A stretch of 64,000 bases of DNA, taken from Galaxea fascicularis (Eukaryota; Cnidaria; Anthozoa; Scleractinia; Euphylliidae). The DNA is taken from assembly GCA_948470475.1 (NCBI GenBank), contig OX419345.1, positions 18,112,239 to 18,176,238 on the forward strand, read 5' to 3'. Below are positions 30,701-45,001 of this stretch, one piece after another. Numbering within the stretch: the first letter of the stretch is position 1; each line of letters starts with the position of its first letter. The notes under the pieces were generated by a model that was not told where the DNA came from, ran no database searches, and was given only the letters and a program-made list of their open reading frames with translations. The position numbers were made by a program, and so were the translations under genes.

Positions 30701-33700
30701 GCACAATAGTCTCGTAGAGCCCGTGGCCTGTATTTCCAGCACAGCTCGGTTCAAGGTCTTTGTTTCTCTTCCCCATTTACCTATTTACTCCGTCTTTCAG
30801 CAGACCGACCGGCAGCTTGTGTCGCTCGTCCAAAATTTCCGTGTTGGCGCACGAGATGAGTTCTGGGTCACTCTTTGGTAAAGTCGGCATGCAAGTCAGC
30901 CAATTCTTACTTCATCTATATTTTGCATAAGCGTCGAGTCATCCAGTCCTACTGGCAAAATATTGTACCCACCACATTACTTTCAAAGCAAAACACGCCA
31001 AAATTGCCTATTAACTATGCATGAGCATGTATCAGCTTCTCTATTCCGTTTAGAATAGTTAAAATGGCAATACGCATGCGCGCAATGGCAATACGCATGC
31101 GCACGTAGTAATGCGCACCACATGGATGACAAAATGACTAAAAATTACTTAATGTTTAAATAGAAATTTTTCATCCATAGTTTGATATGTAGGACCGGTA
31201 CTTCGCTGCGCGTTTGGAGTGGGATTGTCACGAATGGTTTAGGGGCCGACACATCTCTCCCTCACTGGCTGTCATGGGATGACGGAATATTCACTCGGGT
31301 GTGCGAGGTGCTGGGCTCAGTTGGTATAAGCGATCCCCGGGCCGAAATCTCGGGGTTAGTCGTCAGGGTACAGCGCTCCAAACACGGAGGTACCGTTACC
31401 GGCTGAGTTTTTTTTTTTTCTTTTTTCTTTTTCTTTTTCTTTTTTTTTTTTTTTTTTTTTTTTTTATAGCTGTTTTTTGTTTTCTTATAGACCCTGCGCG
31501 ACGCCGTTACAACTGAAATTCACCAAGAGAGTCTTCTCTTCATCGATAAACGCAAGGGACTGACAGGTAACGTATCCGTTTTCATACCTTTAACCCCCAA
31601 AAGCCTTGGAGTGATCCGCATCGAATTTTATGACGACAATTAAGGACATACTCGCTCTATAGCAATTGTGTAGGGGACCACAAATAACAATTTAAATTTT
31701 GATGTAGCCATTTAAAGGGTTAATACAGCACATATACATATGCATCAGCAGTTTATTTGAAGCCTTGCCTAAATGAGACTCCACTGCAATGGCATATACA
31801 TAGACTGTAATGATTCGACACCGTTACCGCTTGAAGAATTTCAGTAAAAGTTGAAATAAACCGCGATGTTTCTGTCAAATTGCCAATGCTTAGCGTGTTG
31901 TTCGAACTTAACTTTAGCACCCAATCAATTCAACACAGCTCTCGATTTTCACCACTGAAAATGACCGTTTGTTCTGCTACCAAACCAAAATTCTTTGCTT
32001 TGATCACGCGCCCTCGGACAACACCAAAAAGACCCAGTTTTGTCTTGGCGTTTCCAATGCACAATAGTCTCGTAGAGCCCGTGGCCTGTATTTCCAGCAC
32101 AGCTCGGTTCAAGGTCTTTGTTTCTCTTCCCCATTTACCTATTTACTCCGTCTTTCAGCAGACCGACCGGCAGCTTGTGTCGCTCGTCCAAAATTTCCGT
32201 GTTGGCGCACGAGATGAGTTCTGGGTCACTCTTTGGTAAAGTCGGCATGCAAGTCAGCCAATTCTTACTTCATCTATATTTTGCATAAGCGTCGAGTCAT
32301 CCAGTCCTACTGGCAAAATATTGTACCCACCACATTACTTTCAAAGCAAAACACGCCAAAATTGCCTATTAACTATGCATGAGCATGTATCAGCTTCTCT
32401 ATTCCGTTTAGAATAGTTAAAATGGCAATACGCATGCGCGCAATGGCAATACGCATGCGCACGTAGTAATGCGCACCACATGGATGACAAAATGACTAAA
32501 AATTACTTAATGTTTAAATAGAAATTTTTCATCCATAGTTTGATATGTAGGACCGGTACTTCGCTGCGCGTTTGGAGTGGGATTGTCACGAATGGTTTAG
32601 GGGCCGACACATCTCTCCCTCACTGGCTGTCATGGGATGACGGAATATTCACTCGGGTGTGCGAGGTGCTGGGCTCAGTTGGTATAAGCGATCCCCGGGC
32701 CGAAATCTCGGGGTTAGTCGTCAGGGTACAGCGCTCCAAACACGGAGGTACCGTTACCGGCTGAGTTTTTTTTTTTTCTTTTTTCTTTTTCTTTTTCTTT
32801 TTTTTTTTTTTTTTTTTTTTTTTATAGCTGTTTTTTGTTTTCTTATAGACCCTGCGCGACGCCGTTACAACTGAAATTCACCAAGAGAGTCTTCTCTTCA
32901 TCGATAAACGCAAGGGACTGACAGGTAACGTATCCGTTTTCATACCTTTAACCCCCAAAAGCCTTGGAGTGATCCGCATCGAATTTTATGACGACAATTA
33001 AGGACATACTCGCTCTATAGCAATTGTGTAGGGGACCACAAATAACAATTTAAATTTTGATGTAGCCATTTAAAGGGTTAATACAGCACATATACATATG
33101 CATCAGCAGTTTATTTGAAGCCTTGCCTAAATGAGACTCCACTGCAATGGCATATACATAGACTGTAATGATTCGACACCGTTACCGCTTGAAGAATTTC
33201 AGTAAAAGTTGAAATAAACCGCGATGTTTCTGTCAAATTGCCAATGCTTAGCGTGTTGTTCGAACTTAACTTTAGCACCCAATCAATTCAACACAGCTCT
33301 CGATTTTCACCACTGAAAATGACCGTTTGTTCTGCTACCAAACCAAAATTCTTTGCTTTGATCACGCGCCCTCGGACAACACCAAAAAGACCCAGTTTTG
33401 TCTTGGCGTTTCCAATGCACAATAGTCTCGTAGAGCCCGTGGCCTGTATTTCCAGCACAGCTCGGTTCAAGGTCTTTGTTTCTCTTCCCCATTTACCTAT
33501 TTACTCCGTCTTTCAGCAGACCGACCGGCAGCTTGTGTCGCTCGTCCAAAATTTCCGTGTTGGCGCACGAGATGAGTTCTGGGTCACTCTTTGGTAAAGT
33601 CGGCATGCAAGTCAGCCAATTCTTACTTCATCTATATTTTGCATAAGCGTCGAGTCATCCAGTCCTACTGGCAAAATATTGTACCCACCACATTACTTTC

Positions 33701-36700
33701 AAAGCAAAACACGCCAAAATTGCCTATTAACTATGCATGAGCATGTATCAGCTTCTCTATTCCGTTTAGAATAGTTAAAATGGCAATACGCATGCGCGCA
33801 ATGGCAATACGCATGCGCACGTAGTAATGCGCACCACATGGATGACAAAATGACTAAAAATTACTTAATGTTTAAATAGAAATTTTTCATCCATAGTTTG
33901 ATATGTAGGACCGGTACTTCGCTGCGCGTTTGGAGTGGGATTGTCACGAATGGTTTAGGGGCCGACACATCTCTCCCTCACTGGCTGTCATGGGATGACG
34001 GAATATTCACTCGGGTGTGCGAGGTGCTGGGCTCAGTTGGTATAAGCGATCCCCGGGCCGAAATCTCGGGGTTAGTCGTCAGGGTACAGCGCTCCAAACA
34101 CGGAGGTACCGTTACCGGCTGAGTTTTTTTTTTTTCTTTTTTCTTTTTCTTTTTCTTTTTTTTTTTTTTTTTTTTTTTTTTATAGCTGTTTTTTGTTTTC
34201 TTATAGACCCTGCGCGACGCCGTTACAACTGAAATTCACCAAGAGAGTCTTCTCTTCATCGATAAACGCAAGGGACTGACAGGTAACGTATCCGTTTTCA
34301 TACCTTTAACCCCCAAAAGCCTTGGAGTGATCCGCATCGAATTTTATGACGACAATTAAGGACATACTCGCTCTATAGCAATTGTGTAGGGGACCACAAA
34401 TAACAATTTAAATTTTGATGTAGCCATTTAAAGGGTTAATACAGCACATATACATATGCATCAGCAGTTTATTTGAAGCCTTGCCTAAATGAGACTCCAC
34501 TGCAATGGCATATACATAGACTGTAATGATTCGACACCGTTACCGCTTGAAGAATTTCAGTAAAAGTTGAAATAAACCGCGATGTTTCTGTCAAATTGCC
34601 AATGCTTAGCGTGTTGTTCGAACTTAACTTTAGCACCCAATCAATTCAACACAGCTCTCGATTTTCACCACTGAAAATGACCGTTTGTTCTGCTACCAAA
34701 CCAAAATTCTTTGCTTTGATCACGCGCCCTCGGACAACACCAAAAAGACCCAGTTTTGTCTTGGCGTTTCCAATGCACAATAGTCTCGTAGAGCCCGTGG
34801 CCTGTATTTCCAGCACAGCTCGGTTCAAGGTCTTTGTTTCTCTTCCCCATTTACCTATTTACTCCGTCTTTCAGCAGACCGACCGGCAGCTTGTGTCGCT
34901 CGTCCAAAATTTCCGTGTTGGCGCACGAGATGAGTTCTGGGTCACTCTTTGGTAAAGTCGGCATGCAAGTCAGCCAATTCTTACTTCATCTATATTTTGC
35001 ATAAGCGTCGAGTCATCCAGTCCTACTGGCAAAATATTGTACCCACCACATTACTTTCAAAGCAAAACACGCCAAAATTGCCTATTAACTATGCATGAGC
35101 ATGTATCAGCTTCTCTATTCCGTTTAGAATAGTTAAAATGGCAATACGCATGCGCGCAATGGCAATACGCATGCGCACGTAGTAATGCGCACCACATGGA
35201 TGACAAAATGACTAAAAATTACTTAATGTTTAAATAGAAATTTTTCATCCATAGTTTGATATGTAGGACCGGTACTTCGCTGCGCGTTTGGAGTGGGATT
35301 GTCACGAATGGTTTAGGGGCCGACACATCTCTCCCTCACTGGCTGTCATGGGATGACGGAATATTCACTCGGGTGTGCGAGGTGCTGGGCTCAGTTGGTA
35401 TAAGCGATCCCCGGGCCGAAATCTCGGGGTTAGTCGTCAGGGTACAGCGCTCCAAACACGGAGGTACCGTTACCGGCTGAGTTTTTTTTTTTTCTTTTTT
35501 CTTTTTCTTTTTCTTTTTTTTTTTTTTTTTTTTTTTTTTATAGCTGTTTTTTGTTTTCTTATAGACCCTGCGCGACGCCGTTACAACTGAAATTCACCAA
35601 GAGAGTCTTCTCTTCATCGATAAACGCAAGGGACTGACAGGTAACGTATCCGTTTTCATACCTTTAACCCCCAAAAGCCTTGGAGTGATCCGCATCGAAT
35701 TTTATGACGACAATTAAGGACATACTCGCTCTATAGCAATTGTGTAGGGGACCACAAATAACAATTTAAATTTTGATGTAGCCATTTAAAGGGTTAATAC
35801 AGCACATATACATATGCATCAGCAGTTTATTTGAAGCCTTGCCTAAATGAGACTCCACTGCAATGGCATATACATAGACTGTAATGATTCGACACCGTTA
35901 CCGCTTGAAGAATTTCAGTAAAAGTTGAAATAAACCGCGATGTTTCTGTCAAATTGCCAATGCTTAGCGTGTTGTTCGAACTTAACTTTAGCACCCAATC
36001 AATTCAACACAGCTCTCGATTTTCACCACTGAAAATGACCGTTTGTTCTGCTACCAAACCAAAATTCTTTGCTTTGATCACGCGCCCTCGGACAACACCA
36101 AAAAGACCCAGTTTTGTCTTGGCGTTTCCAATGCACAATAGTCTCGTAGAGCCCGTGGCCTGTATTTCCAGCACAGCTCGGTTCAAGGTCTTTGTTTCTC
36201 TTCCCCATTTACCTATTTACTCCGTCTTTCAGCAGACCGACCGGCAGCTTGTGTCGCTCGTCCAAAATTTCCGTGTTGGCGCACGAGATGAGTTCTGGGT
36301 CACTCTTTGGTAAAGTCGGCATGCAAGTCAGCCAATTCTTACTTCATCTATATTTTGCATAAGCGTCGAGTCATCCAGTCCTACTGGCAAAATATTGTAC
36401 CCACCACATTACTTTCAAAGCAAAACACGCCAAAATTGCCTATTAACTATGCATGAGCATGTATCAGCTTCTCTATTCCGTTTAGAATAGTTAAAATGGC
36501 AATACGCATGCGCGCAATGGCAATACGCATGCGCACGTAGTAATGCGCACCACATGGATGACAAAATGACTAAAAATTACTTAATGTTTAAATAGAAATT
36601 TTTCATCCATAGTTTGATATGTAGGACCGGTACTTCGCTGCGCGTTTGGAGTGGGATTGTCACGAATGGTTTAGGGGCCGACACATCTCTCCCTCACTGG

Positions 36701-38195
36701 CTGTCATGGGATGACGGAATATTCACTCGGGTGTGCGAGGTGCTGGGCTCAGTTGGTATAAGCGATCCCCGGGCCGAAATCTCGGGGTTAGTCGTCAGGG
36801 TACAGCGCTCCAAACACGGAGGTACCGTTACCGGCTGAGTTTTTTTTTTTTCTTTTTTCTTTTTCTTTTTCTTTTTTTTTTTTTTTTTTTTTTTTTATAG
36901 CTGTTTTTTGTTTTCTTATAGACCCTGCGCGACGCCGTTACAACTGAAATTCACCAAGAGAGTCTTCTCTTCATCGATAAACGCAAGGGACTGACAGGTA
37001 ACGTATCCGTTTTCATACCTTTAACCCCCAAAAGCCTTGGAGTGATCCGCATCGAATTTTATGACGACAATTAAGGACATACTCGCTCTATAGCAATTGT
37101 GTAGGGGACCACAAATAACAATTTAAATTTTGATGTAGCCATTTAAAGGGTTAATACAGCACATATACATATGCATCAGCAGTTTATTTGAAGCCTTGCC
37201 TAAATGAGACTCCACTGCAATGGCATATACATAGACTGTAATGATTCGACACCGTTACCGCTTGAAGAATTTCAGTAAAAGTTGAAATAAACCGCGATGT
37301 TTCTGTCAAATTGCCAATGCTTAGCGTGTTGTTCGAACTTAACTTTAGCACCCAATCAATTCAACACAGCTCTCGATTTTCACCACTGAAAATGACCGTT
37401 TGTTCTGCTACCAAACCAAAATTCTTTGCTTTGATCACGCGCCCTCGGACAACACCAAAAAGACCCAGTTTTGTCTTGGCGTTTCCAATGCACAATAGTC
37501 TCGTAGAGCCCGTGGCCTGTATTTCCAGCACAGCTCGGTTCAAGGTCTTTGTTTCTCTTCCCCATTTACCTATTTACTCCGTCTTTCAGCAGACCGACCG
37601 GCAGCTTGTGTCGCTCGTCCAAAATTTCCGTGTTGGCGCACGAGATGAGTTCTGGGTCACTCTTTGGTAAAGTCGGCATGCAAGTCAGCCAATTCTTACT
37701 TCATCTATATTTTGCATAAGCGTCGAGTCATCCAGTCCTACTGGCAAAATATTGTACCCACCACATTACTTTCAAAGCAAAACACGCCAAAATTGCCTAT
37801 TAACTATGCATGAGCATGTATCAGCTTCTCTATTCCGTTTAGAATAGTTAAAATGGCAATACGCATGCGCGCAATGGCAATACGCATGCGCACGTAGTAA
37901 TGCGCACCACATGGATGACAAAATGACTAAAAATTACTTAATGTTTAAATAGAAATTTTTCATCCATAGTTTGATATGTAGGACCGGTACTTCGCTGCGC
38001 GTTTGGAGTGGGATTGTCACGAATGGTTTAGGGGCCGACACATCTCTCCCTCACTGGCTGTCATGGGATGACGGAATATTCACTCGGGTGTGCGAGGTGC
38101 TGGGCTCAGTTGGTATAAGCGATCCCCGGGCCGAAATCTCGGGGTTAGTCGTCAGGGTACAGCGCTCCAAACACGGAGGTACCGTTACCGGCTGA

Positions 38196-38217
38196 GTTTT
38201 TTTTTTTTTTTTTTTTT
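38196..38217 (+). repeat. Unit 11 variant: collapsed pyrimidine tract
   Basis: The tract is a plain T-run of about 22 nt without the C interruptions, which shortens this unit to 1,321 bp. This is consistent with one slippage deletion. Confidence 0.9.
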
Positions 38218-41200
38218 ATAGCTGTTTTTTGTTTTCTTATAGACCCTGCGCGACGCCGTTACAACTGAAATTCACCAAGAGAGTCTTCTCTTCATCGATA
38301 AACGCAAGGGACTGACAGGTAACGTATCCGTTTTCATACCTTTAACCCCCAAAAGCCTTGGAGTGATCCGCATCGAATTTTATGACGACAATTAAGGACA
38401 TACTCGCTCTATAGCAATTGTGTAGGGGACCACAAATAACAATTTAAATTTTGATGTAGCCATTTAAAGGGTTAATACAGCACATATACATATGCATCAG
38501 CAGTTTATTTGAAGCCTTGCCTAAATGAGACTCCACTGCAATGGCATATACATAGACTGTAATGATTCGACACCGTTACCGCTTGAAGAATTTCAGTAAA
38601 AGTTGAAATAAACCGCGATGTTTCTGTCAAATTGCCAATGCTTAGCGTGTTGTTCGAACTTAACTTTAGCACCCAATCAATTCAACACAGCTCTCGATTT
38701 TCACCACTGAAAATGACCGTTTGTTCTGCTACCAAACCAAAATTCTTTGCTTTGATCACGCGCCCTCGGACAACACCAAAAAGACCCAGTTTTGTCTTGG
38801 CGTTTCCAATGCACAATAGTCTCGTAGAGCCCGTGGCCTGTATTTCCAGCACAGCTCGGTTCAAGGTCTTTGTTTCTCTTCCCCATTTACCTATTTACTC
38901 CGTCTTTCAGCAGACCGACCGGCAGCTTGTGTCGCTCGTCCAAAATTTCCGTGTTGGCGCACGAGATGAGTTCTGGGTCACTCTTTGGTAAAGTCGGCAT
39001 GCAAGTCAGCCAATTCTTACTTCATCTATATTTTGCATAAGCGTCGAGTCATCCAGTCCTACTGGCAAAATATTGTACCCACCACATTACTTTCAAAGCA
39101 AAACACGCCAAAATTGCCTATTAACTATGCATGAGCATGTATCAGCTTCTCTATTCCGTTTAGAATAGTTAAAATGGCAATACGCATGCGCGCAATGGCA
39201 ATACGCATGCGCACGTAGTAATGCGCACCACATGGATGACAAAATGACTAAAAATTACTTAATGTTTAAATAGAAATTTTTCATCCATAGTTTGATATGT
39301 AGGACCGGTACTTCGCTGCGCGTTTGGAGTGGGATTGTCACGAATGGTTTAGGGGCCGACACATCTCTCCCTCACTGGCTGTCATGGGATGACGGAATAT
39401 TCACTCGGGTGTGCGAGGTGCTGGGCTCAGTTGGTATAAGCGATCCCCGGGCCGAAATCTCGGGGTTAGTCGTCAGGGTACAGCGCTCCAAACACGGAGG
39501 TACCGTTACCGGCTGAGTTTTTTTTTTTTCTTTTTTCTTTTTCTTTTTCTTTTTTTTTTTTTTTTTTTTTTTTTTATAGCTGTTTTTTGTTTTCTTATAG
39601 ACCCTGCGCGACGCCGTTACAACTGAAATTCACCAAGAGAGTCTTCTCTTCATCGATAAACGCAAGGGACTGACAGGTAACGTATCCGTTTTCATACCTT
39701 TAACCCCCAAAAGCCTTGGAGTGATCCGCATCGAATTTTATGACGACAATTAAGGACATACTCGCTCTATAGCAATTGTGTAGGGGACCACAAATAACAA
39801 TTTAAATTTTGATGTAGCCATTTAAAGGGTTAATACAGCACATATACATATGCATCAGCAGTTTATTTGAAGCCTTGCCTAAATGAGACTCCACTGCAAT
39901 GGCATATACATAGACTGTAATGATTCGACACCGTTACCGCTTGAAGAATTTCAGTAAAAGTTGAAATAAACCGCGATGTTTCTGTCAAATTGCCAATGCT
40001 TAGCGTGTTGTTCGAACTTAACTTTAGCACCCAATCAATTCAACACAGCTCTCGATTTTCACCACTGAAAATGACCGTTTGTTCTGCTACCAAACCAAAA
40101 TTCTTTGCTTTGATCACGCGCCCTCGGACAACACCAAAAAGACCCAGTTTTGTCTTGGCGTTTCCAATGCACAATAGTCTCGTAGAGCCCGTGGCCTGTA
40201 TTTCCAGCACAGCTCGGTTCAAGGTCTTTGTTTCTCTTCCCCATTTACCTATTTACTCCGTCTTTCAGCAGACCGACCGGCAGCTTGTGTCGCTCGTCCA
40301 AAATTTCCGTGTTGGCGCACGAGATGAGTTCTGGGTCACTCTTTGGTAAAGTCGGCATGCAAGTCAGCCAATTCTTACTTCATCTATATTTTGCATAAGC
40401 GTCGAGTCATCCAGTCCTACTGGCAAAATATTGTACCCACCACATTACTTTCAAAGCAAAACACGCCAAAATTGCCTATTAACTATGCATGAGCATGTAT
40501 CAGCTTCTCTATTCCGTTTAGAATAGTTAAAATGGCAATACGCATGCGCGCAATGGCAATACGCATGCGCACGTAGTAATGCGCACCACATGGATGACAA
40601 AATGACTAAAAATTACTTAATGTTTAAATAGAAATTTTTCATCCATAGTTTGATATGTAGGACCGGTACTTCGCTGCGCGTTTGGAGTGGGATTGTCACG
40701 AATGGTTTAGGGGCCGACACATCTCTCCCTCACTGGCTGTCATGGGATGACGGAATATTCACTCGGGTGTGCGAGGTGCTGGGCTCAGTTGGTATAAGCG
40801 ATCCCCGGGCCGAAATCTCGGGGTTAGTCGTCAGGGTACAGCGCTCCAAACACGGAGGTACCGTTACCGGCTGAGTTTTTTTTTTTTCTTTTTTCTTTTT
40901 CTTTTTCTTTTTTTTTTTTTTTTTTTTTTTTTTATAGCTGTTTTTTGTTTTCTTATAGACCCTGCGCGACGCCGTTACAACTGAAATTCACCAAGAGAGT
41001 CTTCTCTTCATCGATAAACGCAAGGGACTGACAGGTAACGTATCCGTTTTCATACCTTTAACCCCCAAAAGCCTTGGAGTGATCCGCATCGAATTTTATG
41101 ACGACAATTAAGGACATACTCGCTCTATAGCAATTGTGTAGGGGACCACAAATAACAATTTAAATTTTGATGTAGCCATTTAAAGGGTTAATACAGCACA

Positions 41201-44200
41201 TATACATATGCATCAGCAGTTTATTTGAAGCCTTGCCTAAATGAGACTCCACTGCAATGGCATATACATAGACTGTAATGATTCGACACCGTTACCGCTT
41301 GAAGAATTTCAGTAAAAGTTGAAATAAACCGCGATGTTTCTGTCAAATTGCCAATGCTTAGCGTGTTGTTCGAACTTAACTTTAGCACCCAATCAATTCA
41401 ACACAGCTCTCGATTTTCACCACTGAAAATGACCGTTTGTTCTGCTACCAAACCAAAATTCTTTGCTTTGATCACGCGCCCTCGGACAACACCAAAAAGA
41501 CCCAGTTTTGTCTTGGCGTTTCCAATGCACAATAGTCTCGTAGAGCCCGTGGCCTGTATTTCCAGCACAGCTCGGTTCAAGGTCTTTGTTTCTCTTCCCC
41601 ATTTACCTATTTACTCCGTCTTTCAGCAGACCGACCGGCAGCTTGTGTCGCTCGTCCAAAATTTCCGTGTTGGCGCACGAGATGAGTTCTGGGTCACTCT
41701 TTGGTAAAGTCGGCATGCAAGTCAGCCAATTCTTACTTCATCTATATTTTGCATAAGCGTCGAGTCATCCAGTCCTACTGGCAAAATATTGTACCCACCA
41801 CATTACTTTCAAAGCAAAACACGCCAAAATTGCCTATTAACTATGCATGAGCATGTATCAGCTTCTCTATTCCGTTTAGAATAGTTAAAATGGCAATACG
41901 CATGCGCGCAATGGCAATACGCATGCGCACGTAGTAATGCGCACCACATGGATGACAAAATGACTAAAAATTACTTAATGTTTAAATAGAAATTTTTCAT
42001 CCATAGTTTGATATGTAGGACCGGTACTTCGCTGCGCGTTTGGAGTGGGATTGTCACGAATGGTTTAGGGGCCGACACATCTCTCCCTCACTGGCTGTCA
42101 TGGGATGACGGAATATTCACTCGGGTGTGCGAGGTGCTGGGCTCAGTTGGTATAAGCGATCCCCGGGCCGAAATCTCGGGGTTAGTCGTCAGGGTACAGC
42201 GCTCCAAACACGGAGGTACCGTTACCGGCTGAGTTTTTTTTTTTTTCTTTTTTCTTTTTCTTTTTCTTTTTTTTTTTTTTTTTTTTATAGCTGTTTTTTG
42301 TTTTCTTATAGACCCTGCGCGACGCCGTTACAACTGAAATTCACCAAGAGAGTCTTCTCTTCATCGATAAACGCAAGGGACTGACAGGTAACGTATCCGT
42401 TTTCATACCTTTAACCCCCAAAAGCCTTGGAGTGATCCGCATCGAATTTTATGACGACAATTAAGGACATACTCGCTCTATAGCAATTGTGTAGGGGACC
42501 ACAAATAACAATTTAAATTTTGATGTAGCCATTTAAAGGGTTAATACAGCACATATACATATGCATCAGCAGTTTATTTGAAGCCTTGCCTAAATGAGAC
42601 TCCACTGCAATGGCATATACATAGACTGTAATGATTCGACACCGTTACCGCTTGAAGAATTTCAGTAAAAGTTGAAATAAACCGCGATGTTTCTGTCAAA
42701 TTGCCAATGCTTAGCGTGTTGTTCGAACTTAACTTTAGCACCCAATCAATTCAACACAGCTCTCGATTTTCACCACTGAAAATGACCGTTTGTTCTGCTA
42801 CCAAACCAAAATTCTTTGCTTTGATCACGCGCCCTCGGACAACACCAAAAAGACCCAGTTTTGTCTTGGCGTTTCCAATGCACAATAGTCTCGTAGAGCC
42901 CGTGGCCTGTATTTCCAGCACAGCTCGGTTCAAGGTCTTTGTTTCTCTTCCCCATTTACCTATTTACTCCGTCTTTCAGCAGACCGACCGGCAGCTTGTG
43001 TCGCTCGTCCAAAATTTCCGTGTTGGCGCACGAGATGAGTTCTGGGTCACTCTTTGGTAAAGTCGGCATGCAAGTCAGCCAATTCTTACTTCATCTATAT
43101 TTTGCATAAGCGTCGAGTCATCCAGTCCTACTGGCAAAATATTGTACCCACCACATTACTTTCAAAGCAAAACACGCCAAAATTGCCTATTAACTATGCA
43201 TGAGCATGTATCAGCTTCTCTATTCCGTTTAGAATAGTTAAAATGGCAATACGCATGCGCGCAATGGCAATACGCATGCGCACGTAGTAATGCGCACCAC
43301 ATGGATGACAAAATGACTAAAAATTACTTAATGTTTAAATAGAAATTTTTCATCCATAGTTTGATATGTAGGACCGGTACTTCGCTGCGCGTTTGGAGTG
43401 GGATTGTCACGAATGGTTTAGGGGCCGACACATCTCTCCCTCACTGGCTGTCATGGGATGACGGAATATTCACTCGGGTGTGCGAGGTGCTGGGCTCAGT
43501 TGGTATAAGCGATCCCCGGGCCGAAATCTCGGGGTTAGTCGTCAGGGTACAGCGCTCCAAACACGGAGGTACCGTTACCGGCTGAGTTTTTTTTTTTCTT
43601 TTTTCTTTTTCTTTTTCTTTTTTTTTTTTTTTTTTTTTTTTTATAGCTGTTTTTTGTTTTCTTATAGACCCTGCGCGACGCCGTTACAACTGAAATTCAC
43701 CAAGAGAGTCTTCTCTTCATCGATAAACGCAAGGGACTGACAGGTAACGTATCCGTTTTCATACCTTTAACCCCCAAAAGCCTTGGAGTGATCCGCATCG
43801 AATTTTATGACGACAATTAAGGACATACTCGCTCTATAGCAATTGTGTAGGGGACCACAAATAACAATTTAAATTTTGATGTAGCCATTTAAAGGGTTAA
43901 TACAGCACATATACATATGCATCAGCAGTTTATTTGAAGCCTTGCCTAAATGAGACTCCACTGCAATGGCATATACATAGACTGTAATGATTCGACACCG
44001 TTACCGCTTGAAGAATTTCAGTAAAAGTTGAAATAAACCGCGATGTTTCTGTCAAATTGCCAATGCTTAGCGTGTTGTTCGAACTTAACTTTAGCACCCA
44101 ATCAATTCAACACAGCTCTCGATTTTCACCACTGAAAATGACCGTTTGTTCTGCTACCAAACCAAAATTCTTTGCTTTGATCACGCGCCCTCGGACAACA

Positions 44201-44970
44201 CCAAAAAGACCCAGTTTTGTCTTGGCGTTTCCAATGCACAATAGTCTCGTAGAGCCCGTGGCCTGTATTTCCAGCACAGCTCGGTTCAAGGTCTTTGTTT
44301 CTCTTCCCCATTTACCTATTTACTCCGTCTTTCAGCAGACCGACCGGCAGCTTGTGTCGCTCGTCCAAAATTTCCGTGTTGGCGCACGAGATGAGTTCTG
44401 GGTCACTCTTTGGTAAAGTCGGCATGCAAGTCAGCCAATTCTTACTTCATCTATATTTTGCATAAGCGTCGAGTCATCCAGTCCTACTGGCAAAATATTG
44501 TACCCACCACATTACTTTCAAAGCAAAACACGCCAAAATTGCCTATTAACTATGCATGAGCATGTATCAGCTTCTCTATTCCGTTTAGAATAGTTAAAAT
44601 GGCAATACGCATGCGCGCAATGGCAATACGCATGCGCACGTAGTAATGCGCACCACATGGATGACAAAATGACTAAAAATTACTTAATGTTTAAATAGAA
44701 ATTTTTCATCCATAGTTTGATATGTAGGACCGGTACTTCGCTGCGCGTTTGGAGTGGGATTGTCACGAATGGTTTAGGGGCCGACACATCTCTCCCTCAC
44801 TGGCTGTCATGGGATGACGGAATATTCACTCGGGTGTGCGAGGTGCTGGGCTCAGTTGGTATAAGCGATCCCCGGGCCGAAATCTCGGGGTTAGTCGTCA
44901 GGGTACAGCGCTCCAAACACGGAGGTACCGTTACCGGCTGAGTTTTTTTTTTTCTTTTTTCTTTTTCTTT

Positions 44971-45001
<31 letters not shown>
